Part shown: positions 1-5,942 of the stretch, one piece after another
How positions within the stretch are numbered: position 1 is the first letter of the stretch
How the letters are laid out: every line of letters begins with the position of its first letter
Assembly: GCA_964544765.1 (NCBI GenBank)
Contig: CAZJDM010000194.1
Span: 1-7,596 of the forward strand
Direction of reading: 5' to 3'
DNA from: CAZJDM01 sp964544765
GTDB taxonomy: Bacteria; Bdellovibrionota_B; Oligoflexia; CAYFLR01
DNA: 7,596 bases
Translations under genes and position numbers: made by a program
The notes under the pieces: generated by a model
Database searches by the model: none
Seen by the model: the letters and a program-made list of their open reading frames with translations, nothing else
What the model was told of the DNA's origin: nothing

Positions 1-143
1 AATCCGGCGGCATCATCACCAGCTTTATTTATTCTATATCCTGAGGCCAGTTTTTCTAACGTTGCGTCAAAACTCCTTTTGGCATGAAACAAATGTCTTT
101 GAGCCATAAGGGATGCTACATTAGTTGAAATCCTAAGTCCCAT
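1..143 (-). CDS. fliC: Flagellin, N-terminal fragment (3' end beyond window)
   Basis: The visible 47 codons encode the N-terminal D0/D1 segment of flagellin, the subunit that is exported through the flagellar type III apparatus and polymerises into the filament. Translation begins MGLRISTNVAS, followed by a helical stretch and then LEKLASGYRINKAGDDAAG. The SG-x-RIN-x-A-x-DDAAG motif is the hallmark of bacterial flagellin N-termini. The ATG at 143 is supported by GGAG at 149-152, five bases upstream. The gene runs off the left edge, so its C-terminal D0 half cannot be checked. It lies 83 bp downstream of the glycyl-tRNA synthetase gene on the same strand, with no obvious terminator between them, although an own promoter is possible. 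The family call is secure. Which flagellin paralogue this is cannot be told, and fliC is used generically. Confidence 0.93.
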   Translation of the reverse strand, partial: MGLRISTNVASLMAQRHLFHAKRSFDATLEKLASGYRINKAGDDAAG

Positions 144-148
144 TATTT

Positions 149-152
149 CTCC
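149..152 (-). promoter_or_regulatory. Shine-Dalgarno site of the flagellin gene
   Basis: GGAG on the minus strand, five bases before the ATG at 143. It fixes the flagellin start. Confidence 0.7.
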
Positions 153-178
153 GTTTTAAATTTAAAAGATAAGAGTAT

Positions 179-192
179 GTTATTATAATAAC
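179..192 (-). promoter_or_regulatory. Palindrome containing a TATAAT -10-like hexamer upstream of flagellin
   Basis: GTTATTATAATAAC is a perfect 14-bp palindrome located 36-49 bp before the flagellin start. On the minus strand it contains TATAAT (182-187), which could be a -10 element. No good -35 sits at 16-18 bp; TTGCTT is 19 bp away. I see no sigma-28 motif (TAAA-N15-GCCGATAA), which is the usual flagellin promoter class. This is either a housekeeping-type promoter or an operator. Confidence 0.35.
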
Positions 193-226
193 AAATTAAA
201 AAGAAAGAAGCAATAATTCAAAAAAT

Positions 227-3200
227 CTATTTAGCAATTACTATCTTGGAAAAATCAAGTAATTGTCTCATAAACTCGGTTATTTGCCTTAGTAAAGCAA
301 TGCGGTTTGCTCTAAGATTGGTATCCTCTACCAAGATTTTAACCCCTTTTTGGGCGTCAAACAGGTCATCTAAATAGGGCCATAAACTTGCCAGTATTTG
401 GTATGAATTATGAAATTTTTTATTTTTGATGGTCTCTAATAATTTAGGACTAACGGATGTTATAACATCATACATTTTTTTCTCAACATCTTCTCTTAAC
501 ATCGAAGGATCGATTTCTTTGGAAATAGATTTTTCTTTAGATATTATATTGGTGCATCGTTTGTATATCAGCAATAGTTTTTCAAAGGATTCATCTGTTC
601 TAAATTTTTTCAGTGCCTGTATTTTCTCGTAAAGATCATATATATCGGTAAAATTGACCGAAACAGAAGCTGCTATTTCATCAGCGGATAGGGCATATCT
701 GGTAAAAACTGTCTCTATTCGTTTAACCATGAAACCTTGAATTTCTTTTAAAACCTCACCTTTAGATAACCGCAGTTTGCCCTCAAAATTATCGTAGCAA
801 GATTCAAAACATTCAAATATTGGTAAAGAAATTTTACCTTCTAATAAAATACGAATAATTCCTAGCATCTGTCGTCGTAGAGCAAAAGGGTCTGAGGTGG
901 CAGCAGGTTTGTGTCCCATACCAAAACAAGATAAAAGATTATCAATTTTGTCTGCTAATGCCACTATTTTGCTTATACTGGTATTTGGTACTGAATCATG
1001 GATTCCAGTCGGGCGATAATGTTCTTCAATGGAACTAGCGACTTCTTCATTTTCTCCATTATGTTGAGCGTAGTATTTTCCCATAATTCCCTGCAATTCG
1101 GGGAAATCATAAACTACATGAGAAGTTAAATCTGATTTACATAATAAAGCAGCTCTTTGCACTAGTTTTGAGTCGCGTTGGAAGTTGGACAGCAGAATTT
1201 CAGCATGTTTACCTATCCTCTGTACTTTATCATACATACTCCCTAGACCTTCCAAATGGGTAACAGATTTTAACTGTTCTATTCTTTTATCGGGAGAGAT
1301 TTTTAGATCTTCTTGATACATAAAAGCGCCGTCGGCTAGACGGGCATTTAAAACCTTTTGATTTCCTTTAAGGATTCTTTCGTTAGGAAGATTATTAGCA
1401 GTAATTACAAATTCATTTAAGAGTTTATTCTCTTTCTGATCAACTAGGGCAAAATATTTTTGATGTTCAACCATTTCTGATATAAGTAATTCTTTGGGTG
1501 TTTCTAAATATGAAGAAGGGAAGGTCGATTCTTGGATGAAGGGGTATTCGTTTAGATAGATAACTTCTTTTAATACTTTTTCTTTATGTGGAACATAAGC
1601 TTCTTTAGCTTTTTCTATTTTTTCTAGATCAGATAGGATCATTTTTTTACGTTGGTCATGGTCGATAATGACTTTTTGATCCTCTAAGAGAGAATCATAA
1701 TTTTGAGCTTTATCAATGATTACAGTCCCTGCTGATAATAAAGGGTGTCCCTCACTTTCACGATTACTGGAAATATTACCTACCGAAAAGGGAACAACGG
1801 TTTTTCCGTGTAAACAAAGAATCCATCTTATCGGTCTGGCATACTCAATATCACCATTGCCCCAGCGCATTTTTTTAGGAAAACTAACAGATAGGATGGT
1901 GGAAGGTAAACTTGCTGCCAGGATGGAAACGGTATTTTTAGCTTCAATTTTAAATCGGGAATGGATGTAAGGTACGCCGGCAACATCTCGGATAAAAAAG
2001 CTATCAGTTTCAGTAGCTGATAACAGATTTTGCTTAGAAGGAACCTCTACACCTAATTTTTTGGCAAAACCAATGGCCATCTTAGTGGGTTGATCGTTAT
2101 CGTCATAAAAACGATTTAGGGGAGGACCTTTTCTTATCTCATCTATTTGTGGTTTTTCTCCTTGTAACGATTCAACATAAACGGTTAATCTTCTGGGTGT
2201 TCCTTTGGCTTGTATAGATTTATAATTTAGTTTTTCTTTATCCAAAATGTCTTTGATGGCCTTTTTTAAGTTTTCCATACCTATGGGGACATATTTAGCT
2301 GGTAATTCCTCGCTTCCAATTTCTAGAACTAAATCTTCGATTCCGGTTTTTATTTCTTCAGTAGTAATAGTATTTTTGTTAGTATTTTTTTCTTTAGTAA
2401 TGTTTTCTACAGCAACATTTTCTTTAGCAATTTTCTCTCTCCCTTTTGAGGTAGGTTGAGAAGTTTTGCTTGAAGCAGCATTTTTCGTCAATAATAATGG
2501 AAAACCCATTTGTTCTCTTTTTTTGATATAAGAAGTGGCTATCAGATTAGCTAGTTTACGTATACGTAGAATGTATCCCATTCTTTCATTAACTGATATG
2601 AGACCTCGGGCATCCAGCATGTTAAATACATGTGAAGCCTTCATTACCATGTCATATGCCGGTAAGATTATTTCTTCTTTTACACAAAGTTGGGCTTCTT
2701 TTTCCATACTATCAAATAATTTGAAATAAAGATCTGGTGTGGCGGTTTCAAAATTGTATTTAGAAAATTCCACTTCAGATTGGTGATGTACTTCACCATA
2801 GGTAAGTTGGTCGGTCCACATTAGGTCAAAAACAGAATCGACTTCCTGGATGTACATAGCGATGCGTTCTAATCCATAGGTTATCTCTCCAGAGATAGGT
2901 TTTAGGCCGATTCCACCGACTTGTTGGAAATAGGTGAACTGGGTGATTTCCATTCCATTTAACCATACTTCCCATCCCAGCCCTGAAGCTCCCAAGGTGG
3001 GTGATTCCCAGTCGTCATGGACAAATCTAATATCATGATTCTTCCAATTGATGCCCATGGTTTTTAAGGAGTCTAAATATAGGGTTTGGATATTTTCAGG
3101 AGATGGTTTTAATAATACCTGATATTGATAATAATGCTGAAGTCGATTGGGGTTTTCACCATATCGACCATCGGTCGGTCTTCTACATGGTTCAACGTAT

Positions 3201-3352
3201 GCTACATTGATGGGTTCAGGTCCTAAGGAACCTAAAAAAGTGGATGGATTAAAAGTTCCAGCTCCCATTTCTAGATCATATCCTTGACGGATAAAACATC
3301 CGTGTTGACCCCAAAATTTGTGTAGTGCGATGATCATGTCTTGAAAATTCAT
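227..3352 (-). CDS. glyQS: Glycyl-tRNA synthetase, fused alpha and beta subunits (GlyQS)
   Basis: Charges tRNA-Gly with glycine using ATP in the cytoplasm. This is the bacterial (alpha-beta)2 type, here as one 1041-residue chain. Residues 1 to about 290 are the class II catalytic alpha subunit: they begin NFQDMIIALHKFW, carry CRRPTDGRYGENPNR at 56-70 and have motif 3 as YGLERIAMYI at 159-168. Residues about 291-337 are a Lys/Glu/Asn/Thr-rich linker. The beta subunit starts near 339 with LVLEIGSEELPAKYV, has an HD-like middle (LTSHVVYDFPELQGIMG) and the DPFALRR motif, and ends in the tRNA-binding domain (VEDTNLRANRIALL). The total matches about 300 plus 690 residues for separate subunits. I recall Chlamydia GlyQS as also fused, at about 1000 residues. 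The frame is open throughout, so this is a real fusion, not a sequencing join. The upstream AGAGGCGG is a loose ribosome site. There is no T-box antiterminator motif in the 210-bp leader. Confidence 0.97.
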   Translation of the reverse strand: MNFQDMIIALHKFWGQHGCFIRQGYDLEMGAGTFNPSTFLGSLGPEPINVAYVEPCRRPTDGRYGENPNRLQHYYQYQVLLKPSPENIQTLYLDSLKTMGINWKNHDIRFVHDDWESPTLGASGLGWEVWLNGMEITQFTYFQQVGGIGLKPISGEITYGLERIAMYIQEVDSVFDLMWTDQLTYGEVHHQSEVEFSKYNFETATPDLYFKLFDSMEKEAQLCVKEEIILPAYDMVMKASHVFNMLDARGLISVNERMGYILRIRKLANLIATSYIKKREQMGFPLLLTKNAASSKTSQPTSKGREKIAKENVAVENITKEKNTNKNTITTEEIKTGIEDLVLEIGSEELPAKYVPIGMENLKKAIKDILDKEKLNYKSIQAKGTPRRLTVYVESLQGEKPQIDEIRKGPPLNRFYDDNDQPTKMAIGFAKKLGVEVPSKQNLLSATETDSFFIRDVAGVPYIHSRFKIEAKNTVSILAASLPSTILSVSFPKKMRWGNGDIEYARPIRWILCLHGKTVVPFSVGNISSNRESEGHPLLSAGTVIIDKAQNYDSLLEDQKVIIDHDQRKKMILSDLEKIEKAKEAYVPHKEKVLKEVIYLNEYPFIQESTFPSSYLETPKELLISEMVEHQKYFALVDQKENKLLNEFVITANNLPNERILKGNQKVLNARLADGAFMYQEDLKISPDKRIEQLKSVTHLEGLGSMYDKVQRIGKHAEILLSNFQRDSKLVQRAALLCKSDLTSHVVYDFPELQGIMGKYYAQHNGENEEVASSIEEHYRPTGIHDSVPNTSISKIVALADKIDNLLSCFGMGHKPAATSDPFALRRQMLGIIRILLEGKISLPIFECFESCYDNFEGKLRLSKGEVLKEIQGFMVKRIETVFTRYALSADEIAASVSVNFTDIYDLYEKIQALKKFRTDESFEKLLLIYKRCTNIISKEKSISKEIDPSMLREDVEKKMYDVITSVSPKLLETIKNKKFHNSYQILASLWPYLDDLFDAQKGVKILVEDTNLRANRIALLRQITEFMRQLLDFSKIVIAK
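2387..2431. repeat. Three imperfect 15-bp tandem units in the GlyQS linker
   Basis: On the plus strand the units at 2387-2401, 2402-2416 and 2417-2431 share the pattern TTTTCTttAGcAA. On the coding strand they give five-residue peptide repeats of the type AKEN/VAVEN/ITKEK around residues 309-322, inside the linker joining the alpha and beta halves. The in-frame 15-bp period suggests the linker expanded by tandem duplication. Confidence 0.55.
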
Positions 3353-3374
3353 TTTTTATAAACCGCCTCTCATA

Positions 3375-3393
3375 TTACATACATAAAATGTAA
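3375..3393. repeat. Inverted repeat in the glyQS leader
   Basis: TTACAT and ATGTAA form a 6-bp inverted repeat around a 7-nt centre, 23-41 bp upstream of the glyQS ATG. It could be a protein-binding half-site pair or a weak leader hairpin. In this AT-rich sequence it could also be chance. Confidence 0.3.
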
Positions 3394-3407
3394 ACAATCA
3401 GTCGCAT

Positions 3408-3436
3408 AACATAACAATCTATGAAGATTTGATCAA
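3408..3436 (-). promoter_or_regulatory. Candidate promoter for glyQS
   Basis: On the minus strand TTGATC (3431-3436) and TATGTT (3408-3413) are separated by exactly 17 bp, each matching 4 of 6 sigma-70 consensus bases. This would place transcription start about 45-50 bp before the glyQS ATG. Other TTG-type boxes occur upstream, so the assignment is tentative. Confidence 0.3.
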
Positions 3437-3497
3437 GCTCCATTATTTTGTATATGTTAAAAAAAATTTCAATATGTAACGAGGTCGTTATTTATTC

Positions 3498-3562
3498 GAA
3501 TTATATGAATTATTTGAATGAATGAATTTATGAGTTATGAAATATTTGAATAAATTGAATAA
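3498..3562. repeat. Degenerate 9-bp GAAT-rich repeats in the 3353-3562 spacer
   Basis: GAAT/GAAA words recur at a 9-bp period at 3498, 3507 and 3516, and again at 3539, 3548 and 3557, with a GAATGAATGAAT run at 3516-3527. The consensus unit resembles GAATTATTT. The array abuts the stop of the gene at 3563-4159. No GC-rich terminator hairpin was found in the spacer. Confidence 0.5.
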
Positions 3563-4159
3563 TTAAATGTGCTTTCTTTGTAGGGCTAAACACCTACTAA
3601 TGACTGCTTGTTCTAATTCTGAATAGGATTTATCCCATCCTCCCATCATAAAACTTGCGGCTTTAATGGCTCCTAATTTGGTCCTCAAAAAAGGACTTGC
3701 TTCACCGGATTTCATAATCATTTGAAATAGCTCGGGATAAGTTTCTATTATTTGAGGATGATCTAATAAGGTATTAGCCATAGATTGATGGCTTAAGTCA
3801 CTTTCAAAATTAGCTCTACTTATTAATATGGCAAAAAATATTGGAACAAATGGGGAACTTAACCAGTGATTTGTTTTTAAAACTTCCTTAGCAACTCTTT
3901 CGTATTGACTCTTGTTCACTCGTTCAACAAATAGTCGCAGAAGCTCTGGATTTGATGCGCTTTCTTGGCGCTTGAACCATTCAATACATTCATTTTCATC
4001 CTGGTCGGTAAGGCTTTTCTTATTTAAGATAGCTTCAATAGAAGATAAATTAAAGCTAAAAGAGAGGTTTGATGGAAAAACAATTATACAAATTAGGATT
4101 AAAAATTTTAAAAAACTAATAGAGAGAATTAAATAAATATTATAATGATTTTTAATCAT
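3563..4159 (-). CDS. Hypothetical membrane-anchored or secreted protein
   Basis: I do not recognise this 198-residue protein. It has a short basic N-terminus (MIKNHYN) and one long hydrophobic segment (about residues 7-32), which reads as a signal peptide or signal anchor. The rest should therefore be outside the cytoplasm. The mature part is largely helical in composition, rich in Glu, Lys, Leu and Ser, with no catalytic motif I can name. A WFKRQE stretch lies near residue 62 and MMGGWDKSYSELEQA near 171. A GTG at 4171 would add MSHN; I prefer the ATG at 4159, but neither has a strong ribosome site (GAGTG is the nearest purine run). The gene lies alone between the terminator at 4255-4298 and the repeat-bearing spacer before glyQS, so it is probably transcribed on its own. 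No frameshift or truncation is visible. Confidence 0.7.
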   Translation of the reverse strand: MIKNHYNIYLILSISFLKFLILICIIVFPSNLSFSFNLSSIEAILNKKSLTDQDENECIEWFKRQESASNPELLRLFVERVNKSQYERVAKEVLKTNHWLSSPFVPIFFAILISRANFESDLSHQSMANTLLDHPQIIETYPELFQMIMKSGEASPFLRTKLGAIKAASFMMGGWDKSYSELEQAVISRCLALQRKHI

Positions 4160-4184
4160 ATTATGTGACACTCTATATTTATGC

Positions 4185-4204
4185 GTTACTTTTTATCAAG
4201 TAAC
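4185..4204. repeat. 7-bp inverted repeat upstream of the 3563-4159 gene
   Basis: GTTACTT and AAGTAAC (minus-strand reading) flank a 6-nt loop, 26-45 bp before the preferred ATG. No U-run follows it directly, so a leader hairpin or operator is more likely than a terminator. Confidence 0.35.
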
Positions 4205-4209
4205 TTTTA

Positions 4210-4240
4210 TATATATATTAAATATTTGATAAATATCAAG
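4210..4240 (-). promoter_or_regulatory. Candidate promoter with overlapping TTGATA/TATCAA inverted repeat
   Basis: On the minus strand TTGATA is followed after 16-18 bp by TATATA. The -35 hexamer is itself the left arm of an inverted repeat, TTGATA-TT-TATCAA (4227-4240), so a regulator bound there would cover the -35 box. The region is extremely AT-rich, so chance matches are easy. It is the only promoter-like pair between the terminator and the 3563-4159 gene. Confidence 0.33.
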
Positions 4241-4254
4241 ATAAATATAAATAT

Positions 4255-4298
4255 AAAAAAACCCGTTGGATGAGTATTCCATTCTCATCCAACGGGTT
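4255..4298 (-). terminator. Rho-independent terminator of the DUF2145 operon
   Basis: The stem is a perfect 15-bp pair, AACCCGTTGGATGAG (4260-4274) against CTCATCCAACGGGTT (4284-4298), with a 9-nt loop. Read on the minus strand it is followed by a run of T (the A tract at 4255-4261). There is no T-run on the plus side, so it acts on minus-strand transcripts. It lies 24 bp after the DUF2145 stop codon and isolates that operon from the gene at 3563-4159. Confidence 0.93.
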
Positions 4299-4321
4299 AT
4301 GGCAAGGATCACAGTATAAAA

Positions 4322-5119
4322 TTAGATTGATAGCTTTCTTATAACTGTTTGATCGTCTGTTTTCTTTAGATAATTTATTACCGATTTTGCTGAAACCCAC
4401 AAAAATCCTCCTTGATTATTTTCAGACATCCAATGATCGTTCAATGATACATTAGGTATTGATTCCACAGCGCTTATTTCAAAGTCGCTTAAATACATTC
4501 TGGCTGGTCGGTATCCCTTTGTTTTTAATATTTTTTGAACTTGTTTCCTTGTGGCCCTGGCGCCCAAGTTCATTTGTGAAGCAGCGATAATTTCTAGGGC
4601 CCATTGGTTAGAGTTCTGGTAAACAGGATTAAAGGGATGAGCTAAACTACTATATTTGCGATTATGTAGTCGTTTAACTAGAGGTCCGTGTAAAGTATCG
4701 GCAATTGAGTCTTGCAGTTGGGGAGAAAAGGTAACAACAACAGTGTCGAAAGAGAATAAATCATCAAGATAAAAGTTGATGAGACCTTGATCAAATATAG
4801 TAGATCCGTTTGCACCACAAGAATTGAGTAAGTGAGTAAAGAGCCAACGTCCCTTGCGATGATCTTTTAAAATTAATCCAACATGGGTATATTTTATTCC
4901 CCTGTTCCTTTTATCAGAGCCAACTCGTCCAACTAATGCAACTCTAGCTTTTGATCGTATAAGGTAATTTCTAACTTTCACTGCCATGGTTGTGGCTTTA
5001 TGAAATGTTCTTGCTTCGATGCGACTATCTTGTTCACAGTTAGGGGCGCCCCCTGCGAATATTGACATTGACCATTGACTAGCAATAATTAGGATAAATG
5101 CTTTGATATAATATTTCAT
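4322..5119 (-). CDS. DUF2145 family exported protein
   Basis: A 265-residue protein with an N-terminal signal peptide (about residues 1-22, ending SIFA, before GGAPNCEQ). From memory of the family, the body matches DUF2145: VALVGRVGSD at 60-69, YTHVGLIL at 77-84, a Cys at 101, IFDQGLINFYL near 108-118, YSSLAHPFNPVYQNSNQW at 156-173 and a C-terminal GGFLWVSAKSVINYL. The family has no assigned biochemical role that I know of. The order of an early His in a (S/T)HVGL motif and a later N-C-N-Q-W motif recalls circularly permuted NlpC/P60-like folds. Here the second motif reads NSNQW, with Ser170 where I expect Cys, so a thiol-dependent activity would be lost. A strong GGAGG site lies 7 bp before the ATG. 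It is the last gene of a minus-strand operon ending at the hairpin at 4255-4298, and is probably periplasmic. Confidence 0.8.
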   Translation of the reverse strand: MKYYIKAFILIIASQWSMSIFAGGAPNCEQDSRIEARTFHKATTMAVKVRNYLIRSKARVALVGRVGSDKRNRGIKYTHVGLILKDHRKGRWLFTHLLNSCGANGSTIFDQGLINFYLDDLFSFDTVVVTFSPQLQDSIADTLHGPLVKRLHNRKYSSLAHPFNPVYQNSNQWALEIIAASQMNLGARATRKQVQKILKTKGYRPARMYLSDFEISAVESIPNVSLNDHWMSENNQGGFLWVSAKSVINYLKKTDDQTVIRKLSI

Positions 5120-5126
5120 CTTATAA

Positions 5127-5131
5127 CCTCC
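5127..5131 (-). promoter_or_regulatory. Shine-Dalgarno site of the DUF2145 gene
   Basis: GGAGG on the minus strand, seven bases before the ATG at 5119. It lies just past the double stop of the mini-ORF at 5136-5240, so DUF2145 has its own initiation signal and does not depend on coupling. Confidence 0.75.
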
Positions 5132-5135
5132 GTTA

Positions 5136-5240
5136 TTATTTTTCTTTAAAATCTGATAAAACTACTTTATAATCTTCCACTTCTACGCTTACTTCTACTT
5201 CTATAATCCTATCTTCTTCTATTTCTTTAATGGGCAGCAT
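5136..5240 (-). CDS. Possible 34-residue acidic small protein, overlapping the upstream gene
   Basis: An ATG inside the last codons of the 5227-5724 gene (14-bp overlap, +1 frame) opens a frame of 34 codons ending in TAATAA, just before the DUF2145 ribosome site. The product begins MLPIKEIEEDRIIEVEV and ends SDFKEK. It is Glu/Val-rich and has no Cys or hydrophobic segment. Codons 4-23 all start with a purine (GAA, GTA, GAT, ATT and so on), as real coding sequence often does, and the two other minus frames hit stops at once. The overlap suits translational coupling to the upstream gene, since no good Shine-Dalgarno site precedes the ATG. Alternatives are a frameshifted C-terminal extension of the upstream protein, or a chance frame produced by a GAAGTA-type simple repeat (about 5175-5201). 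I recognise no homologue. Confidence 0.35.
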   Translation of the reverse strand: MLPIKEIEEDRIIEVEVSVEVEDYKVVLSDFKEK

Positions 5241-5724
5241 GGTAGACTAGTGATTTACCCACTTTTGTTGGTATAAATGCAATTATGTATCCTGATGCTA
5301 CTAGCATTTTTCCCGCGGAAGTGGCTACTACATCAACAATACTACCAGATGAAAGTGATATATAAGGTTCATCATCATCTTCATCCATTTCTTTGGAACT
5401 AGAATAATCAACTACACTTCTGGAGGCGCCCCATGAAGACTGACCGATGGCTGTTATAGCTTCTGCGGATACTTTGACAACGATCTGACTGGCTCTAGCA
5501 CCTGAATTTAATGTAATGTAGGCAATTTGACCTACCAGTTCGACCGCTGCTACTGACATTCTTACCCCAGCTCGTATTATTTTCACACTACCTTGTACTA
5601 TGGTAGCCGAAGTAACGGCTGATGCAGCCAAACTCGCACCTGATGCTCGGCTAAAGGCATGAATAGATGTCCATGTACTAAGTAACGCTGTTAATAGAAC
5701 AATAATTTGAATTTTCTTTCTCAT
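5227..5724 (-). CDS. Small-residue-rich exported protein, partner of DUF2145
   Basis: A 165-residue protein that starts with a basic, hydrophobic signal peptide (MRKKIQIIVLLTALLS, likely cleaved near residue 23 after SIHA). The mature chain is very rich in Ala, Ser, Val and Gly in runs that could form beta strands or amphipathic membrane-binding segments. It has an acidic patch at about 112-119 (EMDEDDDE) and ends GKMLVASGYIIAF-IPTKVGKSLVYH. It contains no Cys. From memory, small exported proteins of this composition, ending in a related FIPNELGRALLHH-like tail, sit beside DUF2145 genes in proteobacteria, so the pair may be conserved. The function is unknown. AGGAGG lies five bases before the ATG at 5724. 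This is the first gene of the operon, 107 bp upstream of DUF2145, and that gap is largely filled by the mini-ORF at 5136-5240. Confidence 0.75.
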   Translation of the reverse strand: MRKKIQIIVLLTALLSTWTSIHAFSRASGASLAASAVTSATIVQGSVKIIRAGVRMSVAAVELVGQIAYITLNSGARASQIVVKVSAEAITAIGQSSWGASRSVVDYSSSKEMDEDDDEPYISLSSGSIVDVVATSAGKMLVASGYIIAFIPTKVGKSLVYHAAH

Positions 5725-5729
5725 AATTT

Positions 5730-5735
5730 CCTCCT
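5730..5735 (-). promoter_or_regulatory. Shine-Dalgarno site of the 5227-5724 gene
   Basis: A perfect AGGAGG on the minus strand with a 5-base spacer to the ATG at 5724. It is the strongest ribosome site in the window. Confidence 0.8.
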
Positions 5736-5773
5736 CGTTATTGATTATAGATTACTAAAAGGAAACCAAATTT

Positions 5774-5785
5774 TATGGGCCCATA
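5774..5785. repeat. 12-bp perfect palindrome TATGGGCCCATA
   Basis: This GC-cored palindrome lies 50-61 bp upstream of the 5227-5724 start, in otherwise AT-rich DNA. A TTGAAG lies about 18 bp before it on the minus strand, so it could overlap a -10 region and act as an operator. No regulator gene is visible in the window. Confidence 0.4.
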
Positions 5786-5831
5786 TTTTGTTGGCTTCTT
5801 ACTCTTCAATTATTATCAAAACGTAGGAAAG

Positions 5832-5861
5832 TCTATAACACCAAAATTTCAATTTAGGCAA
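5832..5861 (-). promoter_or_regulatory. Candidate promoter for the DUF2145 operon
   Basis: On the minus strand TTGCCT (5856-5861) and TATAGA (5832-5837) are spaced 18 bp, each matching 4 of 6 consensus bases. It would give a leader of about 100 nt containing the palindrome at 5774-5785. A second possibility, TTGAAG-N18-TATGGG, lies closer to the gene. Confidence 0.33.
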
Positions 5862-5900
5862 TACTAAGTAAAAAAGTATTAAAATATTATACCTATTGTC

Positions 5901-5927
5901 TTGATTATTATTTGCGGTAGTCATAAT
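5901..5927 (+). promoter_or_regulatory. Candidate promoter for the lipoprotein gene
   Basis: TTGATT (5901-5906) and CATAAT (5922-5927) are separated by 15 bp, or 16 bp if ATAATT is used. The hexamers are fair but the spacing is slightly short. It would start transcription just before the inverted repeat at 5943-5990, placing that structure in the 5' leader. Confidence 0.3.
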
Positions 5928-5942
5928 TTATGGCATTTTCAA

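Noticed and set aside
426..632. Plus-strand open frame of 68 codons
   Set aside because: It lies wholly antisense within the beta part of glyQS, has no ribosome site, and its composition mirrors the complementary coding strand.
1716..2729. Plus-strand open frames at 1716-1970, 2247-2459 and 2535-2729
   Set aside because: All are antisense shadows of the strongly conserved glyQS frame, with no recognisable protein features.
3375..3443. 22-codon ORF as a real gene
   Set aside because: There is no Shine-Dalgarno site, the length is within chance for this composition, and it contains no glycine codon. It is kept only as a possible leader feature.
3353..3562. T-box riboswitch upstream of glyQS
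   Set aside because: The leader is short and AT-rich, and lacks the conserved T-box antiterminator sequence and a specifier-loop structure.
3912..4136. Plus-strand open frame of 74 codons
   Set aside because: Antisense to the 3563-4159 gene. Its basic Ser/Arg-rich product reflects the complementary AT-rich codons.
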